Part shown: piece after piece, positions 44,014-52,325 of the stretch | Layout: each line of letters begins with the position of its first letter | Numbering within the stretch: position 1 is the stretch's first letter | NCBI RefSeq assembly: GCF_001905385.1 | Contig: NZ_LIPF01000002.1 | Location: forward strand, 186,001 to 250,000 | Length of the DNA: 64,000 nt | From: Streptomyces sp. CB02414 | GTDB taxonomy: Bacteria; Actinomycetota; Actinomycetes; Streptomycetales; Streptomycetaceae | Direction: 5' to 3' | Made by a program: the position numbers and the translations under genes | The notes under the pieces: model-generated | Databases searched by the model: none | What the model was told of the DNA's origin: nothing | Seen by the model: only the letters and a program-made list of their open reading frames with translations

Positions 44014-47000
44014 CTATCGGCCCGCACCGGCACCCTGACCGTGCGGTTCGTCACCGACCGGGTCGGCCAGCAGCAGGTGCTCCAGCGCGGCCCGGTCCGG
44101 CAGCCCGGCGGGCCGCACCACCTCGCCCGTGCGCACGTACAGGAAGGCGGCGGTGACCGATTCCAGGGGTACGCGCTGCTGCTCGGCCCAGGCGAGGCGG
44201 TAGAGCGCGAGCTGGAGCGGGTCGGCGGTGCCGGCCCGGCTCGTCTTCCAGTCGACGATCTCGTACGTGGTCGTCTGGCCGTCGCCCTCCTTGTAGACGG
44301 CGTCGATGCGGCCGCGTACGACTCGTCCCGCGAGCGAGAGCTGGAACGGCGCCTCCACGCGGTAGGGGGTGCGGCGGGCGTACTCGGTGCGTTCGAAGGC
44401 CTCCTTCAGGAACTCCAGGTCGCGTTCGTCGGCGATCTCGGCATCGCTGCCCGGCAGCTCCTCCGGTTCCAGCAGAGGCAGCGTCAGCGGTTCGAAGCGT
44501 GCCTCGACCCAGGCGTGGAAGCGGGTGCCGCGGCGGGCGGCGGGCTGGGGCGGACGGGGCATGGGTCTGGCCAGCTCCTGTGCGAAGCCGTCCGGGTCGG
44601 CGGCCAGGCTCAGCAGTTGGGACGCGGTCAGCGACGCCGGGAGCGGGACCTCGGTGACGCTTTCCCGGGCGCGCAGGAGTTCGCCGGTGAGGGCGTCGAG
44701 GTCGCGGTCCCAGGAGGCGACCGTGCGGGCTTCCTCCGGGGTGAGGCGGGCGGGGGCGGCGGCCCGGTCCGGGGGCGACGCCTGGTGTGGGACGGCAGGA
44801 CGGGCCGGTGGCGTGATGGGGGCGGGGCGGTCCGTGCTCCAGGAGTCCCAGCCGGCGGGGTCGTCCTCCGTCCAGCCGGAAACGCGGGGGTCGTCCGCGT
44901 CCGGGAGTGCCTCGGCGTCGGGGGGCGGCGGCCAGTCGGGATCGTCGTAGGTGTCCGGGGCGTGGGTGGCGGCGGGGTGGCCGTCCTCTTGCGCGGCGAG
45001 GTCGTCCAGGTGGGCGAGGACCGTCTCGGCGGCGGCCCGGCGGCGGGCGAGGGCGTCCGCGTCGAGGGGCAGGGGCCAGGCGTGGTCGGCGGCGGCCTGG
45101 TGCAGGGCCGGGTTCTCCTCGTCCTCGGCGGGTTCGTCCGCCCATGCCTCGATCTCGCCGTGTCCGGCGGCGCAGTGCTCGTACAGGTCCATGAGGAAGC
45201 CGGACGGCCCGCGGGGCTTCTTCTGGGTGGGTCCCCACCAGTGGCCGGAGCCCAGCAGCAGGGAGCGGGGACGGGTGAAGGTGACGTAGCCGAGGCGCAG
45301 CTCCTCGGTGTGCTGGTGCTCCTTCATGGCCTCGTGGAAGGCCTTCAGGCCCCGCGAGTCCCAGGACTCGACGTCGGGCAGGGTGTCGGCGTCACCGCGC
45401 AGGCCGTGCGGCAGCACCTTGCCCTGGGCGGTCCACTTCTCGCGGCCCTGGCCGCTGGGGAAGGTGCCGCTGACCAGGCCCGGCACGGCGACGACGTCCC
45501 ACTCCAGGCCCTTGGACTTGTGCGCGGTGAGCACCTTGACGGTGTTCTCGCCGCCCGGCAGGGCGTTGTCGAGGCCCTTCTCGTACTGGGCGGCGGTGCG
45601 CAGGAAGCCCAGGAAGGCGAGCAGGGTGGCCTCGCCGTCGCTCGCGGCGAAGGACGCGGCGACGTCCAGGAAGTTCGACAGGGTCTCGCGGCGGCGGGCG
45701 GCCAGGGCGTGGGGGGAAGCCGACAGCTCGACCTCCAGGCCGGTGACGGCGAGGACGCGGTGCAGTACGTCCATGAGCGGGTCGGCGAGTGCCCGGCGCA
45801 GGTCGCGCAGTTCGGTGGCCAGCCGCGCGAACCGCACGCGCGCGTCGGACGAGAACGGCAGGCCGTCGTCGTCCCCGCTGCAGTCCAGCGGGGTCTCCAG
45901 GAAGGTGTCGAGGGCGTCCGCGAGCGATATCACCTCGGAGGGATCGACGCCCTCGACGGCCGCGGCGAGCCGCCGGTCGGGGTCGTCGTCGCCGTCCACG
46001 CGCGCGTGGCTCACCAGGAGCCGGGCGCGGCGCCCCAGCAGGGCGAGGTCCCGTGGGCCGATGCGCCAGCGCGGGCCGGTGAGCAGGCGGACCAGGGAGG
46101 CGTTGGCGCCGGGGTCCTGGAGGACTTCGCAGACGGCGACCAGGTCGGCCACCTCGGGCAGGTGCAGCAGCCCGGACAGGCCCACGACCTCGACGGGCAC
46201 GTCGCGGGCCACCAGGGCGCCCTGGATCTCGGCGAAGTCGGTCGCCGTACGGCACAGGACGGCGATCTCACCGGGCGCCGTGCCGGTGCGCACCAGGTGG
46301 GCGACGGAGTCGGCGATCCAGTCGATCTCCTCGGCGTGGGTGGGCAGCAGGGCGCAGCGGACCGTGCCGTCGCGTTCGGCGCCGGGGGCGGGGCGCAGGG
46401 CTTCCACGCCCGCGTGCATGGCGCGCAGGGGCTCGGCCAGGCCGTTGGCGAGGTCGAGGAGTCGTCCGCCGCTGCGGCGGTTCTCGCTGAGCGCCTGCCG
46501 GGCGGCGGGGCGGCCGTCGGCGTGCGCGAAGTGTTCGGGGAAGTCGTCGAGGTTGGCGACGGAGGCGCCGCGCCAGCCGTAGATCGCCTGGCAGGGGTCG
46601 CCCACGGCGGTCACCGGGTGGCCGGTGCCGGCGCCGAACAGACCGGCCAGCAGCATGCGCTGGGCCACCGAGGTGTCCTGGTACTCGTCGAGCAGTACGA
46701 CCCGGAACTCGTCGCGCAGGACGCGGCCCACTTCCGGGAGCCCGGCCAGCTGTGCGGACAGGGCGATCTGGTCGCCGAAGTCGAGGAGGTCCCGTTCGCG
46801 TTTGGCGGCTCGGTAGCGGCTCACCAGGTCGGCGAGTTCGCGGCGCGCGGCCGCGGCCTCCGGGACCTTGCGCAGGTCGGCGTTGGTGAGCTTGACGCGC
46901 TGGAGGGAGCCGAGGAGACCGGCGTCCCAGGTGCGCAGCGCCCCGGGAGCGACGAGGTGCTCGGAGAGTTCCGCGTCGAGGGCGAGGAGGTCCGCGACGA

Positions 47001-47496
47001 GGTCGGGGAGGGATCGGGTGAGCGCCGGATAGGGGCCCGGCGCTTCGCGCAGGACCCGCGCGGCGAGCTGGTAGCGGGTGGCGTCGGCGAGCAGCCGGGA
47101 GGTCGGTTCCAGTCCGAGGCGCAGTCCGTGGTCGGTCAGGAGGCGGCCCGCGAAGGCGTGGTACGTCGAGATCACCGGTTCGCCGGGGGGATCGTCCGGG
47201 TCGATCGCGTCCGGGTCGGTGACGCCGGCCCTGATGAGCGCGGTGCGCACGCGTTCGGCCAGTTCACCGGCCGCCTTGTTGGTGAAGGTGAGGCCGAGTA
47301 CCTGTTCCGGGGCGACCTGGCCGGTGCCGACCAGCCACACCACGCGTGCGGCCATCACCGTGGTCTTGCCCGACCCGGCGCCGGCCACGATGACCTGCGG
47401 GGCGGGCGGCGCGATGATGCAGGCCGTCTGCTCCGGGGTGAAGGGGATGCCGAGGAGCTCCTTGAGCTGCTCGGGATCGGTGAGATGGGCGGGCAC
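44014..47496 (-). CDS. adnB: AdnB-like helicase-nuclease subunit
   Basis: This protein of about 1160 residues combines a UvrD-type motor (Walker A AGAGSGKTT, LLDEYQDTSVAQR, GDPCQAIYGWRGA, TAHKSKGLEWDVV) with a C-terminal RecB-family nuclease (GRIDAVYK...YEIVDWKTS). AdnAB resects DNA double-strand breaks in actinobacteria in place of RecBCD/AddAB. Gene order (this gene after the Fe-S-type partner) matches mycobacterial adnA-adnB. A long Pro/Asp-rich linker lies before the nuclease. The start is uncertain: the GTG at 47496, near a TAGCCT -10-like hexamer, suits a leaderless start, but the GTG at 47592, 29 bp after adnA, is possible. Confidence 0.9.
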   Translation of the reverse strand: MPAHLTDPEQLKELLGIPFTPEQTACIIAPPAPQVIVAGAGSGKTTVMAARVVWLVGTGQVAPEQVLGLTFTNKAAGELAERVRTALIRAGVTDPDAIDPDDPPGEPVISTYHAFAGRLLTDHGLRLGLEPTSRLLADATRYQLAARVLREAPGPYPALTRSLPDLVADLLALDAELSEHLVAPGALRTWDAGLLGSLQRVKLTNADLRKVPEAAAARRELADLVSRYRAAKRERDLLDFGDQIALSAQLAGLPEVGRVLRDEFRVVLLDEYQDTSVAQRMLLAGLFGAGTGHPVTAVGDPCQAIYGWRGASVANLDDFPEHFAHADGRPAARQALSENRRSGGRLLDLANGLAEPLRAMHAGVEALRPAPGAERDGTVRCALLPTHAEEIDWIADSVAHLVRTGTAPGEIAVLCRTATDFAEIQGALVARDVPVEVVGLSGLLHLPEVADLVAVCEVLQDPGANASLVRLLTGPRWRIGPRDLALLGRRARLLVSHARVDGDDDPDRRLAAAVEGVDPSEVISLADALDTFLETPLDCSGDDDGLPFSSDARVRFARLATELRDLRRALADPLMDVLHRVLAVTGLEVELSASPHALAARRRETLSNFLDVAASFAASDGEATLLAFLGFLRTAAQYEKGLDNALPGGENTVKVLTAHKSKGLEWDVVAVPGLVSGTFPSGQGREKWTAQGKVLPHGLRGDADTLPDVESWDSRGLKAFHEAMKEHQHTEELRLGYVTFTRPRSLLLGSGHWWGPTQKKPRGPSGFLMDLYEHCAAGHGEIEAWADEPAEDEENPALHQAAADHAWPLPLDADALARRRAAAETVLAHLDDLAAQEDGHPAATHAPDTYDDPDWPPPPDAEALPDADDPRVSGWTEDDPAGWDSWSTDRPAPITPPARPAVPHQASPPDRAAAPARLTPEEARTVASWDRDLDALTGELLRARESVTEVPLPASLTASQLLSLAADPDGFAQELARPMPRPPQPAARRGTRFHAWVEARFEPLTLPLLEPEELPGSDAEIADERDLEFLKEAFERTEYARRTPYRVEAPFQLSLAGRVVRGRIDAVYKEGDGQTTTYEIVDWKTSRAGTADPLQLALYRLAWAEQQRVPLESVTAAFLYVRTGEVVRPAGLPDRAALEHLLLADPVGDEPHGQGAGAGR

Positions 47497-47620
47497 GTCC
47501 AAGAGGCTAGCCGCGGGCACTGACAGCGGGTGTGCGAGCGCCGACGGAGTCGCCGGTAAGCGCAGGTCAGCTGGCGTGGTGCGACTTGTCACACCGGTCT
47601 CGGGCGTTGGCTGCGGCAGC

Positions 47621-50600
47621 TCACTCCACGACGTGCCGGCCCTCCGGCCGCGCGCTGCACGACGCGCGGAAGGCGCAGTGGGTGCAGTGCTGGCCCGCGG
47701 TCGGGGCGAACCGTTCGTCGAGGACCTTTCCGGCGGCCGCGGCCAGCAGGTCCCCGACCCACTCGCCGTCCGGTCCCTCCAGGGACTCCTGGGCCTGCAC
47801 CCTGGGCAGGGTCTCGCCGCCGTCCCGCTTGGGCGCGCCCTGGCGCAGCTGGACGAGTTCGGCCCCGCCCGGTGCGGGACGGGTGCCGTCGAAGGCCTCG
47901 TCGACGGCACCCTCTCGGACGGCGAGCTGGTAGACGGCGAGCTGGGGGTGGTGGGCGACCTCTGCGGAGGTGGGTGCCTGTTTGCCGGTCTTGAAGTCGA
48001 CGACATAGGCGCGGCCGTCGCCGTCGGTCTCCACGCGGTCCATCTGGCCGCGGATGCGCACCTCGTAGTCGCCCGCCTCCAGGGTCACGTCGAAGTCGTG
48101 CTCGCTGGCGACCGGCGTGCGTCCGGCGCGGTCCATCACGTGCCACTTCAGGAAGCGTTCGAGTGCCACGCGCGCGTTGGCCTTCTCCTGCGCCGACTTC
48201 CACGGCGCGTCGAAGGCGAGCGCGTTCCACACGGAGTCCAGGCGCTCCATGAGGACGGCGAGGTCGGCCGGGGTGTGCCCGGAGGCGACCTCGTCGGCGA
48301 GGACGTGCACCACGTTGCCGAAACCCTGTGCCGCGGTCGCGGGAGCGTCGGCCTTCACCTCCCGGCCCAGGAACCACTGCAGTGCGCAGGTGTTGGCCAG
48401 CTGGTCCAGGGCGCTGCCGGAGAGCGTGACGGGCTTGTCGCGGTCGCGCAGCGGGACCTTGCTCTCCGTCGGGTCCCACATGCCCCACCAGCGGTAGGGG
48501 TGGGCGGACGGCACCAGGGGGCGGCCGTCCTCGTCGGCGAGGGCGGCGAGGCGGGCCAGCCGGCGTGCCGCGGCCTCCCTCAGCGGTCCGGAGACGCGGG
48601 GGTCGACCGTGGTGGCGCGCAGCTCGGCGACGAGCGCCGCGACCGCGAGGGGGCGGCGGGGGCGGCCCGTGACGTCGACGGGTTCGACGCCGAGTTCGGT
48701 CAGGAAGCGGGAGGGCTGGTCACCGTCGTCGGCCGGTGCCTTGACGGCGGTCACGACGAGCCGTTCTCTCGCGCGCGTGGCGGCCACGTAGAACAGGCGG
48801 CGTTCCTCGGCGAGCAGCGCGCCGGGCGTCAGCGGTTCGGCGAGGCCGTCGCGGCCGATGCGGTCGGCCTCGAGCAGGGAGCCGCGCCGGCGCAGGTCCG
48901 GCCACAGCCCCTCCTGGACGCCCGCGACGACGACCAGCCGCCACTCCAGCCCCTTCGCGCGGTGGGCGGTCATCAGACGGACGGCGTCGGGGCGGATGGC
49001 ACGCCGGGTGAGCGTGTCGGCGGCGATGTCCTCGGCGTCGATCTCCTCCAGGAAGTTCAGGACGCCCCTGCCGCCGGTGCGTTCCTCCGCGCGGGCGGCC
49101 GTCGCGAAGAGCGCGCACACCGCGTCGAGGTCGCGGTCGGCGTTGCGGCCGGCGGCGCCGCCACGCCGGGCGGAGCGCTCCAGGCGGGTGGGCCACGGAG
49201 TTCCCTCCCACAGGTCCCACAGCGCCTCCTCGGCGCTGCCGCCGCCCGCCAGGCGCTCGCGGGCCGTGCGGAGCAGCGCGCCGAGGCGCTGGGCGCCCCG
49301 CGCGTACGCGGGGTCGTGCACGGCCAGCCGTTCGGGCTCGGCCAGCGCCCGCGCGAGGAGTTCGTCCGAGGGCGGCGGCAGCGGATTGCCGGCGGCCCGC
49401 TCCTCCTCGCGCAGGGCACGGCCGAGGCGGCGCAGGTCGGCGGCGTCCATCCCGGCGAGGGGGGAGGTGAGCAGGGTGAGGGCGGTCTCGGTGGGGAGCC
49501 AGCACGACCCCTCCGCGCGGTGGGCGGGTTCACCGCGCGGGGAGGCTGCCGCGGTGTCCGCGCCGGCGTCAGCCACGGCTTCGGCCGCTGTGCCGGTGTC
49601 CGTGTCCGCCCCGGGCTCGGGCGCGGCTGCCTTCGTCTCGGTGTCCGTGTCCCCCTCGGGCTCGGGCGCGGCCGCCTTCGCCTCGGTCTCCGTGTCCCCC
49701 TCGGGCTCGCGCGCGGCCGCCTTCGCCTCGGCGTCCGTGTCCCCCTCGGGCTCGCGCGCAGCCGCCTTCGCCTCGGTCTCCGGTACGGCGTCCACGGCCG
49801 CCTCGGACTCGGGTCCGGCCTGCGCCACGGCTCCGGCACCCGGTACGCGCCCCGGACCGGCCGCGTCCTGGGGACCGGCCGCGGCCCGTACGTTCCCGGC
49901 CTCGTCGCCGCCCTCCTCGGATGCGGGCCCCCCGGCGTCACCGGCGCCCCCGCTCGATGCCGTGTCCCCCGCCCCGTCGGCGCCCCCGCTCGGCGTCGCG
50001 TCCTCCGCCTCGGGGGCGCCCGGCCGGGTCCTTCCTCCCGTCTCCGCCTCCGCCACGGCCCGCAGGGCCGTCAGCAGGGGCGCCACGGCCGGTTCGTGGC
50101 GCAGGGGGAGGTCGTCGCCGTCGATGTCCAGCGGCACGCCGGCCGCGGTGAGGGCACGCCGGACCGTGGGGATGCTGCGGGCACCGGCGCGCACGAGGAC
50201 GGCCATCTCGCCCCAGGGAACGCCGTCCTCCAGGTGGGCCCGGCGCAGGATGTCGGCGACGTTGTCCAGTTCGGTGCCGGACGTCGGGTACGTGTACGCC
50301 TCGACGCGCCCGCCGTCCCGGACCGGGGCCAGTTCGCGGTGGGCCCGCACCTTGCCCGCGGGGAGGCGGGTCAGGGGCATGCGCTGGGTCAGCAGCCGGG
50401 TCGCGGCCAGCAGGGCGGCCCCGGAGCGGCGCGAGGTCCGCAGCACCTCGACCGGCGCCGGGCGGCCGTCCGCGCGCGGGAAGGCGGCCGGGAAGTCGAG
50501 GATGCCGTTCACGTCCGCGCCCCGGAAGGCGTAGATCGACTGGTCGGGGTCGCCGAAGGCGACGAGGGTGCGTCCGCCTCCGGCCAGGGCGTGCAGCAGC

Positions 50601-51433
50601 CGTACCTGGGCCGGGTCGGTGTCCTGGTACTCGTCGACGTACACCGCGTCGTACTGGGCGGCCAGCCGCGCGGCGACCTCGGGACGGCGCGCGAGGAGCA
50701 CCGCGCGGTGGACGAGTTCCGCGTAGTCGAGTACACCCTGCAGGTCGAGCACGTCGAGGTACTCGGCGAGGAAGACGGCGGCGGCCCCCCAGTCGGGGCG
50801 GCCGATGCGCCCCGCGAACGCCTTCAGTGCCTCGGGGCCGAGGCCCAGCTCGCGGGTGCGGGCGAGCACCGCGCGGACCTCGTCGGCGAAGCCGCGGGTG
50901 GTCAGGCAGGCGCGCAGTTCGTCGGGCCAGCGCACGTGGGAGAGGCCGAACCGTTGCAGGTCCACCTGGCCGGCGAGTAGCTCGCGCACGGTCACGTCCT
51001 GCTCCGGGCCGGACAGCAGCCGCAGCGGTTCCACGAACAGGTCGCTGTCCTGGTGGGCGCGGACCAGGGCGTAACCGAAAGAGTGGAAGGTGGTAGCCCT
51101 GGGGGCCCGTGCGGCGCCCAGGCGCAGTGCCATCCGGTCGCGCAGCTCGACGGCCGCCTTGCGGCTGAAGGTCAGCACCAGGATCCGCTCGGGGTCGCCG
51201 CCGCGGGCGATCCGGTCCGCCACGGACTCCACCAGAGTGGTGGTCTTCCCGGTGCCCGGGCCCGCGAGGACGAGCAGCGGCCCGCTGCGGTGGTCAACCA
51301 CGGCGCGCTGGGCGGCGTCCAGTCGAGGGGGGTCCGTTCGCGCCGGCGGGGTACGCACCAGCCGGTAAGCGCCACGGCTCCCCCGTCGCACCTGGGGGTG
51401 CGACGGGTGTCGGGTGGAGGAAGAGGAGCTCAC
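47621..51433 (-). CDS. adnA: AdnA-like helicase-nuclease subunit with a repeat-rich insertion
   Basis: This protein of about 1270 residues has a UvrD-like motor (AGPGTGKTT near residue 60, VDEYQDTDPAQVR, GDPDQSIYAFRGA, TAHRAKGLEW) and a C-terminal RecB nuclease (RGQMDRVETDGDGRAYVVDFKTG). The nuclease is framed by cysteines for a 4Fe-4S cluster (one in NTCALQWFL, three in CTHCAFRASC), typical of AdnA. A region of about 175 residues (roughly 465-640 of this start) is acidic, disordered and contains four tandem 15-residue repeats; it interrupts the motor. The GTG at 51433 is the likely start. It is upstream of and co-directional with adnB. Confidence 0.92.
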   Translation of the reverse strand: MSSSSSTRHPSHPQVRRGSRGAYRLVRTPPARTDPPRLDAAQRAVVDHRSGPLLVLAGPGTGKTTTLVESVADRIARGGDPERILVLTFSRKAAVELRDRMALRLGAARAPRATTFHSFGYALVRAHQDSDLFVEPLRLLSGPEQDVTVRELLAGQVDLQRFGLSHVRWPDELRACLTTRGFADEVRAVLARTRELGLGPEALKAFAGRIGRPDWGAAAVFLAEYLDVLDLQGVLDYAELVHRAVLLARRPEVAARLAAQYDAVYVDEYQDTDPAQVRLLHALAGGGRTLVAFGDPDQSIYAFRGADVNGILDFPAAFPRADGRPAPVEVLRTSRRSGAALLAATRLLTQRMPLTRLPAGKVRAHRELAPVRDGGRVEAYTYPTSGTELDNVADILRRAHLEDGVPWGEMAVLVRAGARSIPTVRRALTAAGVPLDIDGDDLPLRHEPAVAPLLTALRAVAEAETGGRTRPGAPEAEDATPSGGADGAGDTASSGGAGDAGGPASEEGGDEAGNVRAAAGPQDAAGPGRVPGAGAVAQAGPESEAAVDAVPETEAKAAAREPEGDTDAEAKAAAREPEGDTETEAKAAAPEPEGDTDTETKAAAPEPGADTDTGTAAEAVADAGADTAAASPRGEPAHRAEGSCWLPTETALTLLTSPLAGMDAADLRRLGRALREEERAAGNPLPPPSDELLARALAEPERLAVHDPAYARGAQRLGALLRTARERLAGGGSAEEALWDLWEGTPWPTRLERSARRGGAAGRNADRDLDAVCALFATAARAEERTGGRGVLNFLEEIDAEDIAADTLTRRAIRPDAVRLMTAHRAKGLEWRLVVVAGVQEGLWPDLRRRGSLLEADRIGRDGLAEPLTPGALLAEERRLFYVAATRARERLVVTAVKAPADDGDQPSRFLTELGVEPVDVTGRPRRPLAVAALVAELRATTVDPRVSGPLREAAARRLARLAALADEDGRPLVPSAHPYRWWGMWDPTESKVPLRDRDKPVTLSGSALDQLANTCALQWFLGREVKADAPATAAQGFGNVVHVLADEVASGHTPADLAVLMERLDSVWNALAFDAPWKSAQEKANARVALERFLKWHVMDRAGRTPVASEHDFDVTLEAGDYEVRIRGQMDRVETDGDGRAYVVDFKTGKQAPTSAEVAHHPQLAVYQLAVREGAVDEAFDGTRPAPGGAELVQLRQGAPKRDGGETLPRVQAQESLEGPDGEWVGDLLAAAAGKVLDERFAPTAGQHCTHCAFRASCSARPEGRHVVE
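49598..49777 (-). repeat. Four in-frame 45-bp tandem repeats inside adnA
   Basis: The encoded unit is TEAKAAAREPEGDTD with small variations, four times in a row (15 residues each), followed by a degenerate fifth. The array lies in the acidic insertion of AdnA and keeps the reading frame. Confidence 0.88.
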
Positions 51434-51753
51434 GTGGTTCGCCGGTCCTGGTGGGTGTGCTGATGGACTGCCCGCGCCGCGGGCGCGGCGGTGGCCGCGG
51501 GACAAGGGGGACGCGTGCGGCCGACGCTACGCCGACGGGCGAGGCGGAAGCAGTGCTTCCGCTCCTTTCCTCAGGCCCCCCGCACACCTCGGGACCGCCA
51601 AGTCGCTCGGGTCCCTCTTGCCCGTCGGTTCGCTCGGGGCGCGTGTGTCCCCCGCCCCACGAACGTACGCCATACCATCGACATGCCCGAAGTGCCCCGT
51701 TTCCCTCATACGGATCACAGGTCACACACCAACGGGTCCGATGGCGGAAGCTT
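51434..51753. other. 320-bp gap between adnA and the ATL gene
   Basis: No convincing gene is seen. The gap holds a perfect hairpin GCGGAAGC-AGT-GCTTCCGC (51543-51561) and probably the adnA promoter, which I cannot place. Open frames here have no start signal and are interrupted by homopolymeric C/G stretches. Confidence 0.5.
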
Positions 51754-52140
51754 TCAAGTGTGACCCTGTGCGCGTTCGCCGCCGTCCCACCGCGCCCGCT
51801 TCAGGTCGAGGCGCGGCACGTGACCCTCCGCGGCTCTGCTCGCCTCCTTCAGGGGCGTGCCCTCCTCCCGGTAGCGGCCGAGCGCCTCCAGTTCCTGCCC
51901 CGCGAGCAGAACGCCGTCCGCGCGGACGACGCGCCACCACGGAACCCCTCCGCCGTACAGGGACATCACCCGACCGACCTGCCGGGGCCCGCCCTCCTCC
52001 AGGTACTCGGCGACGTCCCCGTACGTCATGACGCGGCCCGGCGGAATCATCTCGGTCACCTCGAGGACCCGCTCGGCGTACTCGGGCAGCGTGTCCGCGT
52101 GCTCCGAGCGGGCGCCGTCCGCAAAGTTCTGCTCGCTCAT
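51754..52140 (-). CDS. Alkyltransferase-like (ATL) DNA-damage-recognition protein
   Basis: This 128-residue protein has the DNA-binding domain of O6-methylguanine methyltransferase, but the acceptor-Cys motif PCHR reads PWWR (67-70). The Arg and Tyr of the base-flipping helix are kept (TYGDVA, RQVGRVMS). ATL proteins bind alkylated guanine without repairing it and hand the lesion to nucleotide excision repair. Orthologues sit near moeZ/adnAB in mycobacteria (Rv3204). The ATG at 52140 is chosen; the longer frame has no conservation. Confidence 0.92.
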   Translation of the reverse strand: MSEQNFADGARSEHADTLPEYAERVLEVTEMIPPGRVMTYGDVAEYLEEGGPRQVGRVMSLYGGGVPWWRVVRADGVLLAGQELEALGRYREEGTPLKEASRAAEGHVPRLDLKRARWDGGERAQGHT

Positions 52141-52325
52141 CCGCCCCATCCTGCCCCACCGCACCGACAGTGGGACGCGGTCCCGACGGTGCGCGCACCT
52201 CGCCCCCATGCGGCGCTTCCGGCAGACTGTGCGGCCCGCACGGACACCCTGATGCCTGCCGGGGCCGACGCGGCATGCCACCATCGTGCGGTCGGTGACC
52301 AGTGATACGAGAGCAAGAAGAGGCG

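Noticed and set aside
43804..47523. 1239-codon open frame on the plus strand opposite adnB
   Set aside because: The translated sequence is Gly/Val/Arg-rich without domains and lies wholly opposite a clear helicase-nuclease gene.
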